Positions 35,013 through 44,508 of a stretch of 64,000 nucleotides of DNA are shown here, piece by piece. Below the pieces are notes generated by a model. That model was not told where the DNA came from, did not search any database, and saw only the letters and a program-made list of their open reading frames with translations. The DNA is from VXPQ01 sp964608315 (lineage in GTDB: Bacteria > Bacteroidota > Rhodothermia > Rhodothermales > VXPQ01). Location of the stretch: NCBI GenBank assembly GCA_964608315.1, contig CAZSNF010000019.1, forward strand, positions 4,868 to 68,867, given 5' to 3'. The position numbers were made by a program, and so were the translations under genes. Position 1 is the first letter of the stretch, and each line of letters opens with the position of its first letter.

Positions 35013-35723
35013 ATGGGAATCCACCGGAAAACGAACCGGAAGCTCCCTTCGGCGGCGACGCTGAACAGGGCCTTGCGCGAGGCAGCGGAGCCACGCGACG
35101 AATACGGCCCCTCCGGGGAGGGCGAGCAAGGCGCCGTCCGGCTGTGGTTTGCAGATACGCCGCTCGGACCAGCGCTGGTCGGCGGCGTCGGCGGCGGGCT
35201 GTGCCTGCTCGCGTTTCCGCCCGACGAAACGCTCGGCGAGACGGGCGAACGGCCTGTATCCGTCTATGAATATATTGCGAATACGGCGCGGCGATTCGCC
35301 CTGCCGGTTTCCCGGGACAATTCGGCGAGCAACCCGCTGGCAAACCAGCTGGCGAAAGAACTGGACGAATGGTTTTCCGGAGCGAGGCGGGATTTCGAGA
35401 TACCGCTTGTCCTGCGCGGCACGCCATTTCAGCGAAGCGTATGGGAGGCGCTCCGCGCCATACCGTACGGAGCAGTGCGGTCCTACGGCGAATTGGCGAA
35501 ATCGCTCGGTAAATCCGACGCAGTGCGGGCGGTAGGCGCCGCAAACGGACGCAATCCTGTCGCGATCATCGTACCTTGCCACCGGGTGATCGGAGCGAAC
35601 GGCTCCCTCACGGGCTATGCGGGCGGCCTGGAGCGCAAGCGGCTCCTGCTCGCCCTCGAACAAAGCAACGCGCCGCAGGGGCAGGGAGCCTTGTTCGAAA
35701 AGCCGTCCTCCCCTACTCCGTAA
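35013..35723 (+). CDS. ogt: Methylated-DNA--protein-cysteine methyltransferase
   Basis: A 236-residue suicide DNA-repair protein that moves alkyl groups from O6-alkylguanine to its own cysteine. The start at 35013 is the ATG just after the MITE; upstream frame belongs to the element. The C-terminal domain is canonical: 'GTPFQRSVWEALRAIPYGAVRSYGELAKSLG', 'AVGAANGRNPVAIIVPCHRVIG' with the acceptor Cys in PCHRV, then 'GSLTGYAGGLERKRLLL'. The N-terminal domain is longer than usual and less conserved ('VRLWFADTPLGPALVGG'), and there is no Ada-type regulatory domain. It is convergent with, and overlaps by 11 bases, the UPF0182 gene. The symbol is by family; ogt and mgt/ada-like naming are interchangeable here. 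Confidence 0.92.
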   Translation: MGIHRKTNRKLPSAATLNRALREAAEPRDEYGPSGEGEQGAVRLWFADTPLGPALVGGVGGGLCLLAFPPDETLGETGERPVSVYEYIANTARRFALPVSRDNSASNPLANQLAKELDEWFSGARRDFEIPLVLRGTPFQRSVWEALRAIPYGAVRSYGELAKSLGKSDAVRAVGAANGRNPVAIIVPCHRVIGANGSLTGYAGGLERKRLLLALEQSNAPQGQGALFEKPSSPTP

Positions 35724-38484
35724 TCGCCTGGTCCAGTTCCTCCATCAACGCGCCGTACTGCGCCCAGTCGCCGGATTCGAAGGCTTCGCGCAAGCGGCTC
35801 CACAACGTGCGTACGCGCGCCAGGTCGTCCGGCGACACGGTCGGAGGAGCGGCAAGCGCCGCATCTCCGGCGTCCGGCGTCGATTGCCCGGAATACTCCA
35901 CAGAAGAAGCCGTCCTGCGCCCGAACAGTTCGGCCAGCGACTCGTCCAGGGTAGGCTCCATGGCGATATCGTCCCCGAACGCCACGATCACCCGCTGCAA
36001 TTGCGGAATGTCCACGCCCTCCGCCAGCAGAAACACCGGTTCGACGTAAAGGAACGAATTCTCAATGGGGATCACCATAAGATTGCCCCGGATCACCCGC
36101 GAACCGCGCTGATCCCACAAGGCCAGCTGCTGGGAAATCTCCGGATCCTGATCGACGCGGGCCTCGATCTGGGCCGGTCCGTAAATAAGGCGCTGCTTGG
36201 GCAACTTGTACACCACGAGGCGGCCGTACTCCTCCGGATCGGATTTCGCCGCCATCCATGCAATCATGTTGTCCCTGTTTTCAGGCGTCAGCGGACTGAT
36301 CAACATGAACTCCAGCGGACCGCGGACGTCTTCCGCCGCCGCGTCGTCGGCGCCCGAAGGGAGCCGGGCCAGCACATAATACGGCTCCATGACGAGCTGC
36401 TGCCCTCCGTATTTTTCGAAGGGCTGCGTCCACAAGTCTTCGTTGTTGTAGAATACCTGCGGATTGGTCATGTGATAGCGATTGAATCGCTCAATCTGTA
36501 TTTCGAACAAATCCTGCGGATACCGGAAATGACGCTCCAGTTGCGGGGGCATCTCTTCGCGCGCCTTGAACAGATTCGGGAAGATCGAGCGGTACACCTG
36601 CAATACGGGGTCCTCGTCGTCCACCACATAGTAATCCACCGCGCCGTCGTAGGCGTCCACCACGATCTTCACCGAATTCCGTATGTAATTGAAATTCCGG
36701 AACGGCTGGGAATACGGGAAATTCCGCGAGGTCGTGTAGGCGTCCTGCACCCAGTACAGCCGGTCGCCGCCCATCACGAGATAGGGATCCCTGTCCAGTT
36801 CGAGGAACGGGGTAATCTGCCGGATGCGCTCCTGTACGCTGCGCCATATTTGCAGCCTGCTTTCGGAATGAATGTAGTCCGAGAGGAGGATATTGACGTC
36901 GCGAAGCTCCCAGGCGTACAGCAAGCGATGAAACAGGGTGCGGATGGGCAGCCCGCCCTGTCCCTCGTACGAATTGTACACATTTGCGTCGCCGCTGGGA
37001 TAATGCAATTCTTCGGCCCCCGTATTCACGATGTAGTAGCCGCCTACGTCTTCTTCGCCGTAATAAATGGCCGGATTATCCACGGTCAGTTCCTCGTACC
37101 CGAAATTCGGAGGCAAGTCCTTGACCACAAGAATCGGCTCGCCCTGACTGTTCATCTCCGTAACGGGACTCATGGCCAGACCGTACCCGTGCGTAAAGAT
37201 CAGGCGCCGGTTTACCCAGTTGTCTGCCTGGCCCGGCAAATCCGCGGATATTTCGCGCGACGATATCATCACCTGCGTCACATCGCCGCCGTACTCGTAC
37301 CGGTCGTTGTCCACGGAGAAAAATTCGTAGTACGTACGGATTTCCTGGAGCTGCTTGTAGGTCTGGATCAGCAACCGGGGATCCCAGAGCCGGATATTGT
37401 CCACGGCGTCCTGGTTTTTCCGGATATCCTCGATGCGGAGCGTGTCGTTGGCTTCGTACTCGATCTCCGTAACGTCATGGAGATTGTACGCCAGCCGGGT
37501 CATGGCGATGTTGTGCTCCAGGTACGGCGTCTCCAGTTCGAGTTCGTTCGGTTCTACGATAAACTGCTGCACCATGCCGGGAAGCGCCATGCGCCCCAGC
37601 GCCCAGGCCGCCACAGCCACGCCGACCGCGGCGCCCATCATCCGGCGCGAGACGGTCCGCCTCGTGCTCGCGACCAGGAAAACGGCAAGCAACGCCACCG
37701 CGATCAGCACAATCCAGAGCGCGGGCAGCACAATATGCACATCGGTATATCCCGCCCCGAAAACAATTCCCTGCGAGGAAAAGAGAATCTCGTAGCGATC
37801 CAGAAAAAGGCCTGCCGCAAGCAGCAGCAACCAGAGCGCGGCATTCAGTTTGAGGTGCGCGCGGACATTCTTTCGGGCCTGTACGCCTTGACGGATACCC
37901 TTGAAGGTCAGGAGGCGCAACATCGAATAAACGGCGAGCAGCGCAAGCAGCGTAAGAAAAACAAGCAACGCAAAAGACGTTTGCATCATCTCCCAGAACG
38001 GGAGCTGGAACATGTAAAAGCCAAGGTCTTTCCCGAAAATGGGGTCGTTCTGTCCAAACGGCTCGTTCCATAGAAACCGAAGCGATTCGTCCCACCCGAG
38101 GTAGAACGTGAACGCGAACAACAGGGCGAAAAACAGCGCGGCGCCGGTCAATATCTTCTTCACGCGGCCGTATTGTTTCGGTTCGCCGAGATTCAGTTCG
38201 ATTTCCTGAAGCGGCGTGCCGGCGAAAGTCGCCCAACGCAATTCGCCGGCCAGCATACGCGCATTGGCGACCAGAAAAACGCCCGCAACCATGAATGCAA
38301 GCACGCCAAGGCTTATCTTGGCTAACTTGAGGGTCCAGAAAACGCCCTCGTACCCTGCCTGGCGCATCCACATCCATTCGAAAATGACGGAGGTGGAAAT
38401 GCTCAGGACGATGAGCGGAACAACGATATAGAGCAGAATGCGAAAGCGTCGCGGCATGGGATCGTAGTTATGGATGAAGGCCAT
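35713..38484 (-). CDS. UPF0182 family large membrane protein
   Basis: A 923-residue protein of the widespread but uncharacterised UPF0182 (COG1615) family. About seven transmembrane segments occupy the first third ('RFRILLYIVVPLIVLSIST', 'ISLGVLAFMVAGVFLVANA', 'TGAALFFALLFAFTFYLGW', and so on). A large extracytoplasmic domain follows with family hallmarks: 'NIRLWDPRLLIQTYKQLQEIRTYYEF' as separate pieces, 'GYGLAMSPV', 'FGYEELTVDNPAIYYGE', and 'DVNILLSDYIHSESRLQ'. An acidic C-terminus completes it. Length matches the family. An ATG at 38457 (MPRRFR) is an alternative start. No enzymatic motif is known. It stands alone, convergent with ogt. Confidence 0.93.
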   Translation of the reverse strand: MAFIHNYDPMPRRFRILLYIVVPLIVLSISTSVIFEWMWMRQAGYEGVFWTLKLAKISLGVLAFMVAGVFLVANARMLAGELRWATFAGTPLQEIELNLGEPKQYGRVKKILTGAALFFALLFAFTFYLGWDESLRFLWNEPFGQNDPIFGKDLGFYMFQLPFWEMMQTSFALLVFLTLLALLAVYSMLRLLTFKGIRQGVQARKNVRAHLKLNAALWLLLLAAGLFLDRYEILFSSQGIVFGAGYTDVHIVLPALWIVLIAVALLAVFLVASTRRTVSRRMMGAAVGVAVAAWALGRMALPGMVQQFIVEPNELELETPYLEHNIAMTRLAYNLHDVTEIEYEANDTLRIEDIRKNQDAVDNIRLWDPRLLIQTYKQLQEIRTYYEFFSVDNDRYEYGGDVTQVMISSREISADLPGQADNWVNRRLIFTHGYGLAMSPVTEMNSQGEPILVVKDLPPNFGYEELTVDNPAIYYGEEDVGGYYIVNTGAEELHYPSGDANVYNSYEGQGGLPIRTLFHRLLYAWELRDVNILLSDYIHSESRLQIWRSVQERIRQITPFLELDRDPYLVMGGDRLYWVQDAYTTSRNFPYSQPFRNFNYIRNSVKIVVDAYDGAVDYYVVDDEDPVLQVYRSIFPNLFKAREEMPPQLERHFRYPQDLFEIQIERFNRYHMTNPQVFYNNEDLWTQPFEKYGGQQLVMEPYYVLARLPSGADDAAAEDVRGPLEFMLISPLTPENRDNMIAWMAAKSDPEEYGRLVVYKLPKQRLIYGPAQIEARVDQDPEISQQLALWDQRGSRVIRGNLMVIPIENSFLYVEPVFLLAEGVDIPQLQRVIVAFGDDIAMEPTLDESLAELFGRRTASSVEYSGQSTPDAGDAALAAPPTVSPDDLARVRTLWSRLREAFESGDWAQYGALMEELDQAITE

Positions 38485-38591
38485 GTCCCGAAAAGCAGAT
38501 AAATCCCGTTGTCTTTTCGGATCGGATTCGTTGAATATTGTGCGCTTCGTGCAATATACCCATCAAAATCATACGATGTAACGAGCATAAT

Positions 38592-41500
38592 ATGTCAGGC
38601 TTTCCCAAAAACTTGTCGATGCGCCGCCGCGCCCGAAGGATTTTCCGGTTGGCACGGGCGACGCAGGCTACGTTGCTCCCGCTCGCCTTCGGAACAGCCG
38701 CCGCGCAGGACGCCGCGCCGGTCATAAACGAGTTTATGGCCTCGAACGCGACCACGCTGTACGACGAGGACGGGGAGGCTTCGGACTGGATCGAACTGCA
38801 TAACCCGACCGGACAGGCGATCGATCTCGGCGGATGGGCGCTCACCGATAACGAGGATCAGCCCGACAAGTGGATATTTTCGGGCAAAACGCTGAATGCC
38901 GGAGAGTACTTCGTCGCGTTCGCTTCCGGCAAGGACCGTCAGCCGAGCGACGGCGGCGTCTGGAACAGCGTGGTGCGGCGCGGCGACCTGTTTCGCTATT
39001 TTCCGGGTACCGAACAGCCCCCCGCCAACTGGAACCAGCCGGGGTTCGACGCAAGCGAGTGGGACGAGGGCGCCAGCGCGCTCGGATACGAACGGGAAGC
39101 CGGGGGGGCGGACATTCAGACCGAGGTAGACATTGAAAATCTGCTCTCCCTGTACGCGCGCATCGAATTTACGGTGGACAACCCGGACGACGTACTCCAG
39201 GCCGTGTTGCACATGGACTACGACGACGGGTTCGTGGCGTACCTGAACGGTCAGGAAATCGCCCGCAGCTTCATGAATTCGGGCGTCCCCTCCTTCGACG
39301 CCCCGGCTTCGGGCCTGCACGAGGCGATGATCTACCAGGGCGGCGAGCCGGAGCCGTTCGCCATATCGAATCCGCAAGACCTGCTCAGGGCAGGCGCGAA
39401 CGTACTGGCCGTCCAGGCGCATAACGCTAACGCCGCCTCTTCGGACCTTACGCTCATCCCGTTCCTTTCCCTGCGAACGGAAACGCGCCCGGCGGCATAC
39501 CGGGGGCCGGCCCCGCAAATCACGTTCGCTTCCCGGAGCGAGTTTCATACCAACTTCCGCCTTGCCCGCGCCGGCGAATACCTTGCGCTCGTCGACCCGA
39601 ACGGACAACCCGTATCCGAGTTTGCCCCGGAATACCCGGAGCAACGCCCCGACGTGTCGTACGGCCTGATCGACGGGGGGTATACCTGGTTCGACCTGCC
39701 CACGCCGGACGGAGCCAACGTACCGGGCGCGAGCGATGTCCTAGATCCGCCCACGTTCAGCGCGGCGGGCGCCATTCTCCAAGAGCCGTTCTCGCTGTAC
39801 CTGTTTCCCGAAACGCCCGGCAGCATCGTCCGCTATACGCTGGACAATTCGGACCCCTCCGAAGAGAACGGGACGCCCTGGACCGAACCGATCTACATAG
39901 ACGAAACAACCGTGGTGCGCGCCGCCGCCTTCATGGAAGGCCTGGAACCCTCGTCCAGCGTGACCCGCACGTACATCTTCCCGAAAGACGTGATCCTGCA
40001 ATCGCAGGGGAACATGGTAAAAAAGGGATGGCCTGCGTACTGGGGCGGCAACGACGTGGATATGGGGATGGACCCGGATGTCGTCAAAGGACAGGAAGAC
40101 GACGTAATGGCGGCGCTGACGGCCGCTCCTTCTTTTTCCATCGTCCTCCCGTTCGACTCTCTCTTTGGCGGCGCGCGCGGGATATACTCCAACGCGCTCA
40201 ACTACGGACGAGAATGGGAACGCCCGGCCTCCATCGAGCTCATCTACCCGCCAGACTTTCCCCCTGAAACCGGACCCGACGCCCGGCACGGGGATCGGGA
40301 CGGATTCGCGGTCAACGCAGGCGTGCGCATTCGCGGGGGATGGAGCCGCAACGACGAGAACCCCAAGCATGCCTTCCGTCTGTATTTTCGGGGCGAATAC
40401 GGGCCGAGCACCCTTTCCTACGCGCTCTTCGGCGACGAGGGCGTGGACGAATTCGACAAGTTCGACCTGCGCACCGCCCAGAATTATTCGTGGTCGTTCA
40501 ACGGCTCTCCGGCCAACACGATGCTTCGCGACGTGTTCTCCCGGGATACCCAGCGCGACATGGGCGTCCCCTACACCCGCAGCCGGTACTGCCATTTGTA
40601 CCTGAACGGCCAGTACTGGGGGCTCTTTCAAACCCAGGAACGAGCCGATCACTGGCACGGCGCTTCCTATCTGGGCGGCAATCCGGACGACTACGACGTC
40701 GTCAAGTCCGCCGGACTGGACGGCGGATACACGGTGGAGGTTACGGCAGGGGTCTTCGACGACTGGCGCTTTCTTTACGACGAAGCCAATCGGCTGGCCG
40801 CGCTGCCCACAGAAGAGGAACGCGACGCGCTGTACATGAAACTGCAAGGGCTGAACCCGGACGGGTCGCGCAACCCCGACTACCCGGCGCTGCTGGATGC
40901 GGACAACCTGATCCAGTATATGCTCGTCATTTTCTGGACCGGGAATACGGATGCGCCGATCAACCCGTTCAACGTAACCAACAACTTCTTCGGGATCCGG
41001 GAGCGCGGCGGCGAACGAGGCTTCTCCTGGTTTGCGCACGACAGCGAACATTCGCTCTTTACATCTTCCTTTTTCGGAGACGGCCACAACCGGACCGGGC
41101 CCTTTCCCGCAGGAAACCAGTTCCAGTTCAGCAACCCGCAGTGGCTTCACCAGCAATTGATGGGATCGAACGAATACCGGCTCCGGTTCGCGGACCTTGC
41201 GCAGCGCCACCTGTCCGGCAACGGGACATTGACTGCGGCGGAGGCCATAACCCGGTGGACAAGCCGGGCCGACGAAGTGAGCCCGATTATTCTTGCGGAA
41301 TCGGCCCGCTGGGGAGACTCCAAACGAGAGCCGGCCTTCACGCCCGCCGACTGGCTCCGGGAGGTAACTTCCGTGCAAAACGGGTTCCTCCCCGCACGGA
41401 CTCCCGTTATCCTCAAACAACTCGAAAAGACCTACCGGTACGAGTTCGGGCAGCCCCACAACGCCCTGGTGGAAGCGCCCCTGTATCCGGCGGTGGACGC

Positions 41501-43526
41501 ACCCGCGTTCAGCCACCTGGAAGGCGAGTCGCCCGAGCCCTTTACGCTGACCGTACAGTCGCCGTCGGGCGGAACCGTTTTCTATACGCTGGACGGCGTC
41601 GATCCCCGCATGCCCGGCGGAGACGTTTCCGGGTCGGCCATGGAATACGGCGATGCGGGGATAGCCCTCTCCGGGTACAACCGGGTGCTGGCGCGCGTCC
41701 GCTCGGACGACGGCGCATGGTCGGCTTTGGAGGAGGCCGAATACTTTGCAGGCATAGCCTCCCCCGGTTCTTCGCGACTCGTCATTTCGGAAATTCACTA
41801 CAATCCGGCAGAGCCCACCGACGCGGAAATCGCGGCGGGATTCGACGACAACGACGATTTCGAATTCATCGAATTGCACAACCCTTCCAGCGCGCCGGTT
41901 GCGCTGGGCGGACTGGCGTTCACCGAAGGCGTCGGGTTCGCCTTCGGAGACGAGACGCTTGCGCCGGGCGCCCGGATCGTCGTGGTCGCCAGCGAGAACG
42001 CTTTTCGCATGCGCTACGGACCGGGAGCGAATGTGGCAGGCGGTTACGCCTCGGGAAGGCTCAACAACGGCGGCGAGGCCCTGACGCTCAGCAACGTGGC
42101 CGGAGAACGCCTGATTCACGTCGAATACGATGACGGCGACGCCTGGCCGGCGAGAGCGGATGGCGGCGGCAGTTCGCTGACGCTGGATCCCGCTGCCGCC
42201 GACCGCATCGACCGCGCCGGAGCGTGGCGGGCCAGCATCGAATACGGCGGATCGCCGGGCGCATCGGGGCGCGCCTCCTTCCGCGAGGTGATCGTCAATG
42301 AATTGCTGGCGCACAGCGATCCCCCTCAGGTGGACGCCATCGAACTGCACAACCCCACCAGTCGGTCGATCGACATCGGCGGGTGGCTTTTGAGCGACGG
42401 CGCGCCCCTGGACAAGTACCGCATCCCCGACGGAACGACCATTGAGGCCGGCGGATACGTCGTGTTCGACGAAAACGACTTCAATGCCCCCGGCGCCGAG
42501 AACGGCTTCGCCCTGAGCAGCGCATACGGCGACGAGGTGCGCCTCGTCGCAGCGGACGCGAACGGAAACCCCGCCCTGTTCGCCGACGAGGTCGCCTTCG
42601 GAGCCACGCGCACCGGGGAAACGATCGGCCTGCCCCCGGAAGGAGGCGATTCCTTTGTGCCCCTGCAGGAACCCACGCTGGGCGGTCCGAACAGCGCGCC
42701 GAGACCGGCGCAGGTCGTGTTCCGGGAGATTATGTATCATCCCCCCGGCAACAACCCGAATCTCGAATACGTAGCGCTCTACAACGCGGGCGACGCGACG
42801 GAAAACCTGACCGGATGGACCTTGCGGAAAGGCGTGGATTTTACGTTTCCGGACGGGCTGCAACTTGCGCCAGGGGATAGTCTCTTCGTGACCGCTTTCG
42901 ATCCGGCCCTTGAAACCGAAAACGAAGCTACGTTCCGGCTGGCGTACGGCTGGGACGACGAGCGGCGCCTGGTCGGGGGCTGGGAAGGCCGCCTTGCGAA
43001 CGAAGGAGAAACCCTCGAACTGAACCGCCCGGACGATCCCCCGGCGGACGACCCGGCGTTCGTCCCGGAAATACTCGAAGAGCGAGTTGCGTGGACCGAT
43101 ACGGCCCCATGGCCGGAAAGCGCGGACGGCGGAGGAGCCGCCCTGTACCGGACAAACGTCGCCGGCCTCGGCAGCGACCCGGCCCATTGGGGGACGGCGA
43201 TGCGGACCCTCGCCGTATACGAGCTCGAACGCCCGCCCGATCCTCCTGAGTTGTACGGCCGCGCGTTCGAGCTGTCGGCGGCGTACCCCAACCCCACGCA
43301 GGGAATGTCCCGCGCGCACCTGACGGTCGGCAGAACGCAACATGTCCGCGCCACGCTATACGACATGCTTGGACGCGAGGTGCGAAGCATCCTGAACGGC
43401 GCGGTGGCTTCCGAAACGATCGAAACGCTGGTCGTGGACGGCGGCGCCCTGGCAAGCGGCGTCTATATCCTGCGAATCCATGGCGAAGATTTCTCCGCCA
43501 TGCGATCGTTCACGGTCGTGCGATAG
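38592..43526 (+). CDS. Giant secreted CotH-kinase / lamin-tail protein with T9SS sorting domain
   Basis: About 1644 residues. The ATG at 38592 or 38619 gives a signal peptide ending GTAAAQ. Order of modules: lamin-tail domain (about 45-110, 'INEFMASNATTLYDEDGEASDWIELHNP' in pieces); a galactose-binding-like sheet; a chitobiase-C-like module ('IVRYTLDNSDPSE'); CotH spore-coat-kinase-like domain (about 570-920, with 'GVRIRGGWSRNDENPKHAFRLYF', 'LRDVFSRDTQRDMGVPYTRS', 'FSWFAHDSEHSLF'); a second chitobiase-C module ('VFYTLDGVDPR'); then three more lamin-tail domains; and a T9SS sorting domain ('AAYPNPTQGMS', 'SGVYILRIHG'). CotH domains can be secretory protein kinases. Probably a cell-surface or released adhesin/enzyme. 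No partner genes are adjacent. Confidence 0.9.
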   Translation: MSGFPKNLSMRRRARRIFRLARATQATLLPLAFGTAAAQDAAPVINEFMASNATTLYDEDGEASDWIELHNPTGQAIDLGGWALTDNEDQPDKWIFSGKTLNAGEYFVAFASGKDRQPSDGGVWNSVVRRGDLFRYFPGTEQPPANWNQPGFDASEWDEGASALGYEREAGGADIQTEVDIENLLSLYARIEFTVDNPDDVLQAVLHMDYDDGFVAYLNGQEIARSFMNSGVPSFDAPASGLHEAMIYQGGEPEPFAISNPQDLLRAGANVLAVQAHNANAASSDLTLIPFLSLRTETRPAAYRGPAPQITFASRSEFHTNFRLARAGEYLALVDPNGQPVSEFAPEYPEQRPDVSYGLIDGGYTWFDLPTPDGANVPGASDVLDPPTFSAAGAILQEPFSLYLFPETPGSIVRYTLDNSDPSEENGTPWTEPIYIDETTVVRAAAFMEGLEPSSSVTRTYIFPKDVILQSQGNMVKKGWPAYWGGNDVDMGMDPDVVKGQEDDVMAALTAAPSFSIVLPFDSLFGGARGIYSNALNYGREWERPASIELIYPPDFPPETGPDARHGDRDGFAVNAGVRIRGGWSRNDENPKHAFRLYFRGEYGPSTLSYALFGDEGVDEFDKFDLRTAQNYSWSFNGSPANTMLRDVFSRDTQRDMGVPYTRSRYCHLYLNGQYWGLFQTQERADHWHGASYLGGNPDDYDVVKSAGLDGGYTVEVTAGVFDDWRFLYDEANRLAALPTEEERDALYMKLQGLNPDGSRNPDYPALLDADNLIQYMLVIFWTGNTDAPINPFNVTNNFFGIRERGGERGFSWFAHDSEHSLFTSSFFGDGHNRTGPFPAGNQFQFSNPQWLHQQLMGSNEYRLRFADLAQRHLSGNGTLTAAEAITRWTSRADEVSPIILAESARWGDSKREPAFTPADWLREVTSVQNGFLPARTPVILKQLEKTYRYEFGQPHNALVEAPLYPAVDAPAFSHLEGESPEPFTLTVQSPSGGTVFYTLDGVDPRMPGGDVSGSAMEYGDAGIALSGYNRVLARVRSDDGAWSALEEAEYFAGIASPGSSRLVISEIHYNPAEPTDAEIAAGFDDNDDFEFIELHNPSSAPVALGGLAFTEGVGFAFGDETLAPGARIVVVASENAFRMRYGPGANVAGGYASGRLNNGGEALTLSNVAGERLIHVEYDDGDAWPARADGGGSSLTLDPAAADRIDRAGAWRASIEYGGSPGASGRASFREVIVNELLAHSDPPQVDAIELHNPTSRSIDIGGWLLSDGAPLDKYRIPDGTTIEAGGYVVFDENDFNAPGAENGFALSSAYGDEVRLVAADANGNPALFADEVAFGATRTGETIGLPPEGGDSFVPLQEPTLGGPNSAPRPAQVVFREIMYHPPGNNPNLEYVALYNAGDATENLTGWTLRKGVDFTFPDGLQLAPGDSLFVTAFDPALETENEATFRLAYGWDDERRLVGGWEGRLANEGETLELNRPDDPPADDPAFVPEILEERVAWTDTAPWPESADGGGAALYRTNVAGLGSDPAHWGTAMRTLAVYELERPPDPPELYGRAFELSAAYPNPTQGMSRAHLTVGRTQHVRATLYDMLGREVRSILNGAVASETIETLVVDGGALASGVYILRIHGEDFSAMRSFTVVR

Positions 43527-43539
43527 AAGGGCAATGCGG

Positions 43540-43558
43540 TCCGGGAAACCAACCCGGA
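43540..43558. terminator. Hairpin between convergent genes
   Basis: TCCGGG-AAACCAA-CCCGGA forms a 6-bp stem and 7-base loop in the 32-base gap between the convergent CotH and DUF1080 genes. There is no T-tract, so it may stabilise 3' ends rather than terminate. Confidence 0.4.
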
Positions 43559-44326
43559 TCAGGAGTGCTCCTTCACGTAGATATTACGGAATTGCACGAG
43601 GGCGGGCGGGCTGACCCATTCCCCCGCGTCGTTCTTGTGGCCATGGTGCTGCAATCCGATGGGGCCGCAGTCGGGGATTTCGTTCAGGTGAATGCGGTCG
43701 ATGACGAGTTGGCCATTGATCCAGATGGTCATGAACTTGCCCCGAACGACGATCTTGGAAGTATTCCATTCCCCGATCGCATTGTCCGCATTGACGAGCG
43801 GCAAGGCGGCCCGGCGAACTTCCGGTAACTGGTTCCGATCCATTCGGTAGCCATAGACTTCTCCAGAGCCGTACGGCCAGTTCCAGATGTTGTGCTGGGC
43901 CTTGCCGTGGCCCCGCGGAAGAATGCCCGAATCGGAATCGGGCACGGACATCACCATGGACTTGCCGTCCTGATCCATCTTGTGCGTGCCGTCGGCAAGG
44001 ATGATCGGTACGCGGGGATTCGTGTACGGCTCGACGGTGGTGATGCGCCAGTCGATCTTGAGCGTGTAATCGCAGTAATCCTTTTCGGTCCAGAGGCTCT
44101 TGTCCCCTTCGGCCTCGCTTTCTGCGTCATAGTCGATCACGCCGTCGATCACCTTCCAGTGGCCGCCGTCGCCTTCGGGAATAACCCAGCCGTCGAGGTT
44201 TTCCCCGTTGAATATGGACGCGTAGCCCTCGGGGGCTTCCATCTGGGCATGGGCCGTCCGGGGCGCGGCCCACAATGCGAGCAACAAAATCATGCAGAGT
44301 GAAAGTGTAGTGCGTGTCGATTTCAT
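43559..44326 (-). CDS. Secreted DUF1080 (3-keto-disaccharide hydrolase-like) protein
   Basis: A 255-residue protein with a signal peptide ending RTAHAQ and a single concanavalin-like DUF1080 domain: 'GYASIFNGENLDGWV', 'HWKVIDGVIDYD', 'DYTLKIDWRI', 'SGILPRG', 'EWNTSKIVVRGKFMTIWINGQLV', and 'GPIGLQHHG'. Members of this family hydrolyse 3-keto-glucosides produced by Gfo/Idh-type or other glucoside 3-dehydrogenases, or bind sugars. Downstream of the MFS and Gfo/Idh genes on the same strand, it fits one pathway: oxidise a glycoside, split it, and take up the pieces. That pathway is inference from neighbours. Confidence 0.9.
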   Translation of the reverse strand: MKSTRTTLSLCMILLLALWAAPRTAHAQMEAPEGYASIFNGENLDGWVIPEGDGGHWKVIDGVIDYDAESEAEGDKSLWTEKDYCDYTLKIDWRITTVEPYTNPRVPIILADGTHKMDQDGKSMVMSVPDSDSGILPRGHGKAQHNIWNWPYGSGEVYGYRMDRNQLPEVRRAALPLVNADNAIGEWNTSKIVVRGKFMTIWINGQLVIDRIHLNEIPDCGPIGLQHHGHKNDAGEWVSPPALVQFRNIYVKEHS

Positions 44327-44469
44327 GGCGTCGGGGGTATGATGAAAAATGATTTGTTTCAGGATTATCGCAGAACCGCGCCGGAGCGCCCCCGGCTTTC
44401 CCGGCGGCGCTCCGACCGTTCATTGCAATGGATGGATGTATACGCGTCGCGCAGAAAACCAAGGCTAAA

Positions 44470-44508
44470 GGATACGCTGATTGAATCTGCTTCGATCAGC
44501 GTATGCTA
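44470..44508. repeat. Left-tip fragment of MITE-like element A forming a 10-bp hairpin
   Basis: GGATACGCTGATTGAATCTG then CTTCGATCAGCG matches the left tip of the copies at 62099 and 47363 (reverse). It folds into a perfect 10-bp stem, ATACGCTGAT/ATCAGCGTAT, with a 13-base loop. It begins in the MFS stop codon region and could serve as that gene's 3' hairpin. Confidence 0.65.

Noticed and set aside
39741..43343. 1200-codon minus-strand frame opposite the CotH gene
   Set aside because: Shadow frame created by strong third-position GC bias; no recognisable domain.
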